A DNA stretch of 64,000 nt from contig OU015568.1 in NCBI GenBank assembly GCA_907165135.1, forward strand, positions 12,656,501 to 12,720,500, in the 5' to 3' direction. The notes beneath the pieces were generated by a model that was not told the DNA's origin, made no database searches, and saw nothing but the letters and a program-made list of their open reading frames with translations. Position numbers and translations under genes: made by a program. Origin of the DNA: Oikopleura dioica (lineage: Eukaryota; Chordata; Appendicularia; Copelata; Oikopleuridae). Positions 21,237-32,529 of this stretch are shown in pieces (position 1 is the first letter of the stretch; each line of letters opens with the position of its first letter).

Positions 21237-23004
21237 ATGAAGAGTTTTGTAGAGGTTCCTGCTAATTCCGACTTTCCCATTCAAAATTTGCCTTTTGGCG
21301 TCTTTTCGACCTGCGAGAATCCGACGCATAGAATCGGAGTCGCCATTGGAGAGCAGATCTTAGGTAAGAACAAGTTTACTATTCACAAGTTACTGTAACA
21401 CACAGATCTTTCGGCTGTTGATGATTCGATCTGGGCCGGCATTGACGCCAACTTGCCATCTGCGTTCAAACAGCCAGTCCTCAATGACTTCATGTCAATG
21501 GGTCGATCTGTCTGGTCTGCAGTAAGAAAAACTCTCCAGGATGATCTTCTTGCTGAAGGGTCATCAAGTCAAGAAAAAATTGCTGCTTGCTTGATCCCGC
21601 AAGCGACTGCTAAAATGCACTTGCCTGCAAAGATTGGGGACTACACTGATTTCTACTCATCGGTTCATCATGCAACGAATGTTGGAATCATGTTTAGAGG
21701 GAAGTTTTTGTTATAATTTATATAGGAAAATATCGCAGGATATGCACTTCAAACGTGAAACATAGCCGATACTTGAAGCCTCATTATAACACTTCATACA
21801 GAGTGCTTAAAACTTCAGATTGATTTCTTGACTGAGTTTTTCACGATCATGTGGAGCGTATTTAAAATCGATCTCTCCAAAAGAGGGCAGTACTTGTCCG
21901 GCACACACCGGGCGGTACAAACGTGCCCTGCTGTGATGATCAGATCGCTCAGATAAAATACGATTAGTATCAAGTTCTACCGTATGTCATTTAAAACTTC
22001 CGAAAGGCAAAGAAAATGCGTTAATGCCAAACTGGACTCATCTTCCCGTCGGCTACCATGGTAGAGCATCCTCTGTTGTCGTTTCCGGAACTCCTCTTCA
22101 TAGACCAAAAGGTACTTTTCTCCAAAATTTATCAAATATAACAAAATCAGGTCAACGAAAGCCAGAAGACGGCCCACCAACTTACGGTCCTTGCCGATTG
22201 ATGGATTTTGAGCTTGAAACCGCATTTTTCGTCGGAAAAGGGAACGACCTCGGCGATTCTATCAATGTCAATGAGACTGCCGATCACATCTTCGGAATGG
22301 TCTTGATGAACGACTGGTCAGCACGAGACATCCAAAAGTGGGAATATGTTCCTCTCGGCCCATTCCTCGGAAAGAACTTTGGAACTACTATCAGGTAGTG
22401 TCGCAATCAAGGAAGAATACCAAAAATATTTCAGCCCTTGGATCGTCACGATGGAAGCAATGGAGCAATTTATTGTTCCAAACATGGAAATGAAAAATCC
22501 TATTCTTGATTATTTGACGATGAATAAGGACTACAACTTCGACTTGAATTTGGCTGTTTCAATCAAGGGCGAGAACCAGTCGGAGTACAACCAAGTTGGC
22601 ACCTCAAACTTCAAGGTGATTATTAAACAAATACAAAAAATTATAATTGATAAGTACATGTACTGGACAGTGGCGCAGCAGCTGGCTCACCATACAGTCA
22701 ATGGCTGCAATTCCCAGCCAGGTGATCTTTATGGCTCTGGCACAATTTCTGGCCCAGAACAAGGTGAATATGGATCCATGCTCGAGTTGAGCTGGAAGGG
22801 CACGCGAACAGTCAAAGTTGGCGACGAAGAGCGAAAATTCATAAAAGGAACCGTTCAAGATTCTCATGAAGAAATCTTGCCTATAAAATGTTTTATGAGC
22901 GGTAAAAAGACGGTGACTCTGTTTTGATCTCCGGCTTCTGCGAGCGAGACGGAGTTCGAATCGGCTTTGGCCCTTGCGAAGGCACCATTCTTCCTTCAAA
23001 ATAA
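21237..23004 (+). CDS. FAH: Fumarylacetoacetase
   Basis: Near-collinear with animal [137 protein letters not shown] and [11 protein letters not shown], ending GTILPSK. The catalytic histidine (SVHHA region) and the metal-binding acidic residues are kept. It performs the last step of tyrosine catabolism, giving fumarate and acetoacetate. Most introns are short GT-AG. Two are unusual: a 307-nt one with inverted-repeat ends (21700-22006) and a GA-AG one (22848-22909). Both are listed separately. Confidence 0.95.
21700..22006 (+). mobile_element. TIR-bounded, transposon-like long intron in FAH
   Basis: Homology with FAH requires MFRG to join directly to KENALMPNW, which puts intron limits at about 21700-22006 (307 nt, five to seven times the neighbouring introns). 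The segment begins GGAAGTTTT and ends with its exact reverse complement AAAACTTCC (21993-22001) plus GAAAG. Precise removal would need GG...AG ends (or GA...GG, one base shifted). A canonical alternative, AA|GTTTTTG to ATCAAG|T, is in frame but would insert about 11 extra residues into a conserved loop. A MITE-derived intron is the simplest reading. Confidence 0.6.
22848..22909 (+). other. Non-canonical GA-AG intron in FAH
   Basis: Conserved sequence requires ERKFIK to join DGDSVLISG. The codon AAA-G ends at 22847 and AC-GGT-GAC resumes at 22910. The 62 nt between them begin GAACCG and end AAAAAG. An in-frame TAA at 22903-22905 means they must be removed. No GT donor lies in the correct phase except one that would create a 20-nt intron and insert about 14 non-conserved residues. 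GA-AG introns have been reported in Oikopleura. Confidence 0.65.
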
Positions 23005-23216
23005 ACTTTTTGATGCGCTTCAATTGAGATCTTGAATAAATTAAAAATCCCTCAGAAACTTGATGACGGCGATTCTCATTTCTTGCCCTTTTTATGATAC
23101 GCGCTTATTCATGCGAGCTGTGCGCCGTTGAAAATTTACTCGTGACAGACAATTAAAATTGTCAAAGACAAAGCCCCACAGTTTACAACCAAACGTCGAA
23201 AAAACCGCGAGAAAAA

Positions 23217-23710
23217 ATGGATTCGAATTATAACGAAAATGAACGAAAGCCATGTGAAGAAGGAAAACCTTGTCTCCGATTCAATGGAGTACCTGACCCT
23301 TTAGATGGGACTGTGAGTAAACTTTTTATGATAATTTTATTTACATGTATATTTTTATTATATTTTAATAATTCACTTTAAATAAACGATTTTAGTCGAA
23401 ATACGTTATTTACGGAGCGATTGGAGTTGCCGTTCTTCTTCTCCTCATAATTATATTTTTCGCCATAAGACTCCTAATGAAATCAAAAAAGGGAGACGGA
23501 ATTCATGAGCCGGAGTCCCTAAAATCAGGAACCTATCGCGCTGAATCAAATGCGTACAAGTCCCCCGATGATGGATACATTCCCCCTCGAGTCCAAGCAT
23601 ACTCATATACGCCGGCTCAATCAGCTGAATCAGGTACTAACATTGACGATGGATACGTCGCGCCCAGAAATGATTCGCAAACTGAAGGCTACTTGCAGGA
23701 AAAGTTCTAA
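23217..23710 (+). CDS. Single-pass membrane protein with DDGY-type cytoplasmic repeats
   Basis: Two exons. The first encodes a short acidic, cysteine-containing ectodomain (MDSNYNENERKPCEEGKPC...). After a GT-AG intron comes a strong TM helix (YGAIGVAVLLLLIIIFFAI), a stop-transfer K-S-K-K, and a cytoplasmic tail of about 75 residues. The tail repeats a tyrosine motif: DDGYIPPR and DDGYVAPR, plus TEGYLQEKF at the C terminus. These look like docking or phosphorylation sites. No family was recognised. The gene is 0.2 kb downstream of FAH on the same strand. Confidence 0.6.
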
Positions 23711-23881
23711 CTGAGGCTATATTAGAATAAAATAACTATTGAAAGCCACTAAAAACTTTCGAAAGCCAAGATTATATGACTACAATCCTCAAACAAGAAA
23801 ATAAGAAACAGTTATTTTCTCCTTCACTCCTGTAAATACCTAAAAATTTTCTGCATCAATATAAAATAAAAATCTCTCTTA

Positions 23882-26800
23882 TCAATTCTTTATTTTGCTT
23901 TTCTTCCAAAATAAGGTCCCAATGCAGTAGAAAGTAAACATAAGAATTAAATGAGATCCTAAAATTATGAGAGAAAAATAAAATTGATCATCAGATCCAT
24001 CAGTTGCTTCAAGGTGAAGCTTCTCGCAATCGTCGAAACTAACGATTCTTTGACTCATTGTACCGTTACTGCATATTTTTGAATAACATTCTAAGTGCTC
24101 TGAGCATAATTGACAATAAATAAGTTATTCAAAAACTATCCAAAAGACTTCTAAATCAATATGCAACCATTGTGACAGAAGTATTCCACGGTGATATTGA
24201 TAACTTGTTGAAGTGACCTGAATCATTGGGCCACGTTAATTTACTGTGTTTGTACCTGTAGAAGGTAATCAACCCACTCTTCTGAAAACTGGCCGAGTGT
24301 TTCAGTAACGCCTAACAAGAGCTCAAAAATAAAGCCCGAATGATCTTGGCCAGATCTTCAATTTCTCCAAAGAAAGCCTTTAGAAATATATTTTAGACGG
24401 ACAGAAGCCCGAAAAATAGTTTGAACTCTTTCCTGTTAGCGCAAGAGATGGCAAAAGTATGAGAATACTTTCAAACCATAATTACTAATTTCTCATTTTA
24501 ACCGAGCTTAAAATACAAGCTCAAAATCACGGTCTTGAGCGACCAGAAACAACTATTCTTAGAAAAACAATTCTTTATGTAATGCACTCTTGGAAAGGCT
24601 GCCTTCCAAAAGATAATTTAGTAATTTCTTCCTGAAAACGATAGTTAGATGGTCATTTACGAAGATGACGCCGGCGGAGATAAGCAGTCCAAGCACAGTT
24701 GAATGTAGCTAGAACAAGAGCTTATTTAACCTAACAAGTGTAGAAAAATGAAAAAGGAACAATGGCCCCTCGCTCCCGCGAAGTTCCGGTGGCATGCATG
24801 GTGAATTATCGCTCTGGCTAATAAGGGCCTTGTGCGGTTACCTGAACAAGCCAGAAGATGCCCACGTAGACGCCAAAGTCGGGCAAATTCGCCGCTAAAC
24901 GTGCATCTTAGAAAGTAGCGTTTTAATTGACCGATTTCTCCTCTAATGAAGAGCTACGGCAATCCAAGTCGGAATTTTTATTGCGCAATCTAGTTCAAAT
25001 TTTGTTAGCCCGGAAAGAATTCGTTCTCAGAGGAAGAACGTCGTAAACCTTTAGGGTTCCTGCATCATTACATAAGGGATTACGAGTCAGAGTTACGTGG
25101 GATAGGATCTAAAGGATTAATGGGCAAAGAACCCTGCGAATTTCATAAAGAGACGATATCTAGGGCAGGAGAGCTCATTCAAATGGAAAAAATTGTCATT
25201 AAAAACCACTCTTACAAATCTGAAAACAGCAGTGATCAACCGTATCGCTGGACTGTGCGGGGATTGAACAATGCTCTGAGCGAAGAATAATTAAAGGAGA
25301 TTAGGTAATTCTGGTTTGTGGAATTTTCCCAAGGATGGAAAATATTCTTGAGGAAGTAAGCAATCCTGGATCAATCTTGCCCAATACGTACCGAAGCCGA
25401 AAATCGCGTAGCAAGCCGAAGCAGGGAGTAATGAGTTCAAGATCGACTAAAGACGAGATTTATTAGACAATTACAAATCCTCGCTGGCTTCTTGCCGCCG
25501 CGCATTTCCACGCTCATCCGCTAACAACGCGCTAATGAAGAATATATTGGACTTACGATGAATGTACAAATCAAGAGAATCGCAGTATTCGTCGAAGCTT
25601 TCGAAATTTGAAGCTCTAAAAAGAAATTAAAATTTCGAAATCTCAAAATCCACTCTGCTTGTTTTTCTTTTTACCTTGGACGAAGTAATAAGCATCTATA
25701 AAGACTTTGTTGAACATTCGAGTGGATAGATAAATATTTAAAGTTATCTCGGCGCCGATATTATCACGTCTAAACGTGCAAGTGGGTTACCAGTTTTTCT
25801 AGCTAATTAATTTCAGCTCCTGTATTTCGTCTCCAAGTATTCGGGTGTTTCGAATCGAGCAATAATCTGGTGTTGAAATGAATAGTGGTTATTACCGATG
25901 CCGTGCTTTGAAATCTCATCTGAGCTCAACTTATGACGTTTCGATTTAACCTCTTAGGGTTCTTAGTTACACTGTAAGCTTCTTAGCAGATGCTCAAGGT
26001 TATGCAACAACTTCTTTTCTTGTCGAACTGAAGGTGTAATTAGGAAGCACGCTACGTGTGGGGTACCGTTTGACTGTTTCGCCAGCGAAATTAGCTCATG
26101 TTTGTACACATCGCTTCAGTCGGGCTCGCAAATTAGGGGCTGTTTACAAGAGAAGATTTTTCGTAATGTTATTACTAAGCTCATCAAATATTCAAATCTT
26201 GAAAAGTTCAAATTTCACGTTACAAAATTTCACATGAGTGAGTTTTTATCGGTTCCTGAAGAATCGTATTGGTCCCAAGATAAGTCTTCATAAGAATATA
26301 CTTTTCCGCCCCAAAAGAAGCCATAAAACCGTCATCCCAGATCATATTTTTTGGATTCAGCCAAAAACACGCATAAAATCCAAGTGTGAAGAATGGTAGA
26401 AGAATTGATTCAAGAAAACATCGATTGATTGTCAGGTAACGGAAAAGGTGATAAATTAGCATTCCGATTTGTCGAAATCCATGATTTGATCGCTTCTTTG
26501 AAAACTTTTGCGATCTGTTACTTACTCTCTTACTAAACCACTTCGACTAACATAGAAAATTTCAGATAAAATTTTGACATTGAAAAGTATTTCAGCCTTG
26601 GGAGTAACAGTAAGCTTGAACGTATTTTTGCGGTATGAATAATTGTCCGTGACAGATTCCTGCGTGTCTTGAGCATATGTAAACTCCACCGCCATGTCCA
26701 TGCCAACGATAAGGAGGTGTTCGTCGAGTTTTCTCTCGAATTTAGCGCCCAATTGCAAATGATAGTTGATCACGGAGAGGTCTTCTGTTTTATTGTTCAT

Positions 26801-27575
26801 TCCTTAGCATGGCCTTAACCCTTAGCTTATGAAAGAAGACATGGGAAGCCGGATTTTAGAGAAGATTTTTGAAAGAAAACAGCTCATTTTTATTCACTTC
26901 TCTGTCAAAATCCGGACTAAAACATTATCATAAGAGCCATTTAAGGGTGTCAACAACGATCGAATTAGGGTCTGTCTTATGATTCGACCAATTAATATCT
27001 TTTTATTCAGCCTTTGAGGATTCCAAATCTTTTTTCAGATCTGAAATATCTCTGAAAATATGAAATCAAATATCAGGAAGGTACCTAAACTGTGGTAATA
27101 AAATTGGCAAAATCGTTGTTGACACCCTTAATAATGCAATTTTATGAAATTAATCCGCATAAGATACGTTAATTGTTGAAGCCCTAACTATTCGATACAC
27201 CTGTTTCGCATCACTGACGGATCTTTTTTAGGGTTTAACTGAATCAAATTTATATTTCAGTAATTCACCAAATTGTCTGAACCCCAAGCCATGAAATAGT
27301 ACAAGCGAATTTTTGACCACGATTAAATCATCGAAGCTGTTCAAAATCTGGTAATCGTGGTTCATCGCACAAACGATATTCGGCCCGAATTGAGCAATGT
27401 GTCGAAGGGATGAGAGCAAATCCTGTGTTTGCGAGAGATTAAGCGAGTTGAAAACGTTTTCCAAGAAAATAAACGGTGCTCGTGTGAAAAGCGCCGTCGC
27501 TACTTTGAATTTAATTCTGTTGAAGGTGGTCCATTTGTCGGTGATGTTCAGCATTCGAATCACTATAAATAACAA
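23882..27575 (-). CDS. ABCG-like transporter with degenerate ATP-binding domain
   Basis: Exons are spread over an AT-rich stretch. The 27228-27575 exon aligns with the second half of an ABCG nucleotide-binding domain: APFIFLENVFNSL stands at the Walker B/D-loop position, then LLSSLRHIAQFGPNIVCAMN and SFDDLIVVKNSLVLFHG. The normal LDEPTSGLD, signature and H-loop residues are replaced. TM-domain exons include FFTLGFYACFWLNP (near 26400). The last exon (23882-24110) encodes a cysteine-rich loop, a TM helix (FYFSLIILGSHLILMFTFY) and a basic tail, matching the ABCG C terminus. No Walker A was found upstream. It is either a degraded paralogue or a pseudogene. Internal exons are incomplete. Confidence 0.5.
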
Positions 27576-30500
27576 TCAGATAATTAGGAAACCAGGTCAA
27601 TTAGGAATTAGCGACGTTCACTTGAGGACAAGCTTCTTAGAAGCGTTGCTGGGGTGATGTAACAAGAAGCTGGAAGCTTGGCAAAAGACGAGTTTAATCA
27701 GCGTGGCAAATTACCGCCCATATTAACAGGCTATTTCAGGTCATCTAAAATGCCCTCGCCATGTAAAGAAAAGTTTTCAAGAGTTAGTGATCAAGTTACT
27801 TTTTCTTTTTTCTTCCGGTCCAAATTAATCATCGGTCGAAAATTTGACTTTCTTCGCCCGTTACTCGGAAAAGAAGGAGTTTTTTTTTACCTTGATGGAC
27901 AAAATCATTCTGGTCCTTTTTCTTCATCGTCGGATTCATGAGCGAGAAACAGATTCCCAAGGAAGTAAGAACATCGCCCTTCATTTTTGTATCTATGGCT
28001 TCTCCGAAGAGGATTTTGGAGTACTGTGCGAAATTTTCATCTTCTGCGTGGCCAAATCTGAAATTCGGGTAAATCGGATGCTGCACGTTCCGACAAAAAC
28101 AACAGGGACATTGATTACGTCTGTAATTGGCGGCTAATCAGAGCACCACTCGGCTGCTTCTTTTTATCACACTTTAGGTGTTTTAAGACATCGCGCAGTC
28201 ATCTTTGTGGTTTTTGAACGTGGTTTTGAGGAAAAAAGACCAACATCAATACGATGATACCTTACTTGTTGTTTTAACTAAGATATGAGTATTTACTTTG
28301 ACACCATTGAAATCCCCTTGACTGTGTATTTGATTGTATCAAATACAAATCTTGGATTTGCATCTCATTTTTCTAAGTTGATTTGATAATATAATGGATT
28401 CTGAATTCGAACCTCTCAAATAAGGGGATAGATCTGAAAGGATCCTTTAGGTCATTTATTCCAGAAAAATAAGGGTGTCACTTTATAAAATCCATGCAAA
28501 AAAAAACAACTAATAAGGTTTATCGATGTCTTCCTCTTGAAATTTCGACCTACCTCGTGATAGATTCGAACAAGCTCTTCGCAAAGAGAATATCTTCAGC
28601 ATCATTTGCTATGAGAAGAGTTAGCCTCCTATTCGGAAAGAATCCATTTTGACCATCCTTTGAAAATTCAGCAAATAACGAAGGTGCTCTAAAGTTTCCA
28701 TTTCAAATTCAAGCCGTTAAGTTATGAAATAAATTGACATATTTAAGACGCTTTTTAGACGTGCTTGAGAAGCCGCAAGCATTTTAAAATTGTGTGTTTA
28801 TTCTACCGAGGCTTGAATCCAGAAGTAGCCGTGTACTTTGTCACAAAACAGTCATTATTCCACATTTAGTGATTTTTTTTCTCTCGTGGAGGAATGCACT
28901 TTTTGCCGTGACGCGGGTCATATGTTTTACGATAAGTAAATGTCTTCAAACGGTGTTTTCACTCTTTTCTTTGAATCTTTGGGAAAACTGGAAGCAGATT
29001 GAAATTGATCCGCGGAACTCATCGAAGATCCCAACGGATCAACTGATAAGAATAACGGAAGCCGTCGAAAGCCCAGACGAATACTTAGCTGTTGTTTAAA
29101 CTTTGACGGCTAAAATACGTAGATCAGAAGTTCAAGCAATTTCTCGTCCGCAGATTGAAAACCAGTGTCAAATATAACTTTGATTTTTAATACTAAGCTG
29201 GATTTTTCGCGCGAAGAAGAAGACCAGATTATCCGCTAATGAGATGATTTCTTGAGCAGCTTCAAAGAATTATCGATCTGATAGAATTCGGGATTACTAG
29301 TTGGTGTTATTTTTTTGCGAATTGAACACCATGCAAGGTCAATTTCAAGATTCCCTTGAGCTCTTCTGCCTTTTTTAATATTAAAAAAAAAGAATAAATT
29401 CAAGTCTAAACTCGGGGTTTGATCATTTTTTTATGTTTTTGTATTTTTAAAGTGTACATTTAGTTTATTACTTAGATCAGTATACTTAGGTGTTCAAGCA
29501 ACATCAAACTGCTTATCATCTCATTCCCCTCGAAGCTGCCTGTAATTCCAACAATATTTATACTGCACGTTCCCTTACTCTTCAAAAACTGATTTTCAAG
29601 TAGCTCTTGCTGGCTCTATTTTCGGCGATCCCGAAATTTCACTGCCGTGGCACTTCTAACGGAAGCCGCAAAAATCACCATGGGCTTCTATTTTTTCGGT
29701 TGCTAATTTAGTGATTTGATTTTGTTTTTCAAAAAACTTGCTTCTCCGCCACCTCGAGCTGAATATTCGCGTTTAGAAATGATCACGTCCTCGCGTCAAA
29801 GAATCCAGGTCACATTGACCTGTCCCTCTGACCTATCATTTTTTTCTTCATCATTCTTCTCTTCATTCATCTTCAGGGATGGTTAAATGGTAAAGAGATG
29901 GAAAAATATTACTCTTGTAACTGAAATTAATATTCTTTTAGTCAATCTAATAAAGGGAAAGACATAGGATAAGACTAATTTTCCGTAAGAAAGACATGTC
30001 AATTTACCCATAAACGAGGGTCTTGTATTTTTTAAGAATCATTTGTCCAGTTTGTAATTTGATTTTAATTTAATTTATTATAATTTAATTTAATTTTTGT
30101 AATTTATCATAAGGTTCCATACTCGACCCGTGAGGCACTACCAGATGACATTTGGTTTAATGGATTTCAAAATTGAATGCAGATGTCTTAATTCATTTCA
30201 CACGTTCTTTTGTCAAGGGATTCTATAGATAGTTCAAGATAACTAGAAATTTTTATCTCTTTCATTTATTGACTGATTTAGATTCTGTACTACATTTAAT
30301 TAAGTCGTACGAAAATCGTATTTTTTTCTCACTCAAATCATGTTTGATGATATTTTTAAAGGACCTTAAAAATCTTGCTACCAATGAAAATCACTTTTTT
30401 ATATTCTTAAATAGGCTATTTTAAATAGCCTTTCGTAAATATAGTCCATAGCCTATGGACAATAGCTTTGTTTTTAAAAGTTAGAATTTGTATTTAATAA

Positions 30501-30768
30501 ATAAATCGTATAAAGAAGAGTCTTAATCTTTCCTTCCTGTGTCGGCCCAAGATCGAGTATCAATATTTACTGATCCTCTACTAGAAAAAAAAACGCTTTG
30601 CGCTACGCGCGCCTGCCGCGCTAGGTGGCGCTGATATTTAGCGCGCTTCATTATAAAATCACGATAACTGCCATTCAAGCTCGAAAAAGTTGAAACACAC
30701 AACCAAGTTCTAAGTGTCGCTTTTGTTTGCTCTATTTTTTGAAAGAAAAGATAAATTCCCGCTGAAAC
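27576..30768. other. Long AT-rich region, mostly no supported gene
   Basis: Candidate coding fragments exist but could not be assembled. On the minus strand, about 28556-28700 reads KDGQNGFFPNRRLTLLIAND before a GTAGGT donor, and 27829-28086 is open. On the plus strand, 28794-29099 ends with IPTDQLIRITEAVESPDEYL. These may be further exons of the ABCG-like gene or of other genes. 29100-30590 appears noncoding, with a TAATTT-type repeat near 30060-30105 and two perfect hairpins at 30410-30460. A GC-rich patch (30596-30650) precedes the CUB gene. Confidence 0.45.
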
Positions 30769-32110
30769 ATGTGGCTTTTATCGAAAAATCAGCTAGTTAG
30801 AGCATTACCGCTTTTTGCCGCAGTCGATGCTCGAAAAGAGAATTGGGAATTTGGGGAGATTGAAGATACAACAACAGTGGCTTATAATGCAACGAAAGCT
30901 CCAATTCCAGCCGGAAGATTCAGTCTTGAAAGATTCGCTCCTGATGACATCGACCACTTCTGCGACTCTATCGAAGCCTGCATCGCGTTCAATCCACCTA
31001 ACAGCATGAATAGGGCAAAGGTGAGTCGGAAAAATGATCCTCCACCATCTTAAATTTACTTTAAGTGCGACGGACGAGTCTTCAGTGAAGAAAAGGGCAC
31101 GATTTCATACAGCAACTACCATAACCACGCCGCCTGTCGTTGGGAAATCCGCGCTCCAGAAGGCGCGAAAATCAAAGTCAAAGTCCACAGTGGTCCCACA
31201 TTTGGGATGGAGCACCACAGCTACTGCGGCAATGATAAACTCTCGCTAGGATATCCTTCCGAAGATGGAACTAAAAAACTCTTTGCTCGAATTTGTTCCT
31301 CGAAAAATAACTCAGAAAGGCCGTATAATGGTCTGATGCCGTCTTTCTCGCCTAATGGAGAAAAAATTCAGTCGTATAAATTCAGGGACGGAATAATCTT
31401 AGGTACGGGACTCTTACAGTTGCTCGAGCATTATCGCTTTTTATAGATACAAATGTCTTGATTGTCCATTTCCAATCCGATCAAGCAGATAAAGGCGTTG
31501 GGTTTTCTATGGAATACGAAATGGTCAACCTTCCAACTCAGTTGCCCATCATTGACGTCGGAGACAATCTGGAAGAAGATCTCCACGGAGTCATCGAAGC
31601 CCTCGCACCTCAGCTAGCGGACCATCACGAGGAAAAACTAGCGGCTCGTCTAACGGTCAGTTGGCGTGAGATTGATTCATTCTAGCTTTTTTGTAGAAAC
31701 TCTTCAAACGTTTCGACTCTCGAATGGTCAAATGCAACAAAACGCAAAAACTCCACGAAGTGATTTGGCAAGTCTCTCATGAAGACATCGACAAAACAAA
31801 AGAACTTTGGATGAGCTTCTTCCGAAACGCCTTCAACCAGTGCGATATTCCAATTATCAAGTAAGCCTTAGAATGCAATCGAGAAAGCAATAAATCATTT
31901 TTCAGCAATAATGAGGACAGATTTGACGGAACCAGCTGGCCGCGAAGAATCACCACGTGGTTCGAACGACTCAGACGCACGCTAGAACGCGCAAAAGCAA
32001 AAGAAGCGCGGCTAAAAAAGAAAGCTGAAAAGCAAGGGTAAGTTTAAATCTTCATTTTTTATAGAATTCAGGTGATATGCAGCTCGTGCCGATTTGAAAA
32101 ACGCAAATAG
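30769..32110 (+). CDS. Secreted CUB-domain protein
   Basis: A signal-like N terminus (MWLLSKNQLVRALPLFAAVD) is followed by a pre-domain. After a GT-AG intron, a CUB domain begins CDGRVFSEEKGTISY and continues with CRWEIRAPEGAKIKVKV, HHSYCGNDKL, ICSSKN, and VLIVHFQSDQADKGVGFSME. The cysteine spacing and the final F-x-x-D...G-F-x-x-x-Y pattern are typical of CUB. The C-terminal part is an unrecognised alpha-helical region with two cysteines and a lysine/arginine-rich tail. The coding region stops at TAA 32039-32041 if unspliced. A 27-nt GT-AG intron would extend it to TAG 32108-32110. Extracellular matrix or filter-house use is possible but is only inference. Confidence 0.75.
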
Positions 32111-32529
32111 ACACGAAAAAATGACCTACTTGTAAAAATTTGTAAATTACTGCTAAAATATACACAATACTATTCCAAACCTTTTATTTTGATTTCAAAT
32201 AGAGCATATAAAAGATTATAAAAGCAACTGAAAAAACACAGTGGTGCGGGATCGATTTCTAAAGTGCGCGCGTTTGAATGCGGAGCACAATCAATAGGAA
32301 TTTTCGAATGTCATTCACGCATAAATGAATGGGCACACACTCTCAGGGAGCGCGTTGTGCGTTGCTGCCCGATTCCAGCAGCGCCGCGTGGGCGCTTTTC
32401 TTGAACCAAGATTTTGTTTGTCTTTTCAGCCGCCAGCGAGTGACTTTTCCGAATATTGAGTTCTTTTTTCTCGAGAACAGGAGTGAATGGTGTTTGTTTT
32501 TTGAAAGAAGGAGAGAGTAATTTACGAAA
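32111..32529. other. Intergenic region
   Basis: The promoter region of the downstream coiled-coil gene. It includes a GC-rich cluster near 32345-32400 (GCGCGTTGTGCGTTGC and CAGCAGCGCCGCGTGGGCGC) embedded in AT-rich sequence. Similar GC clusters occur upstream of the genes at 30769, 39665 and the SL RNA genes. Confidence 0.5.
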
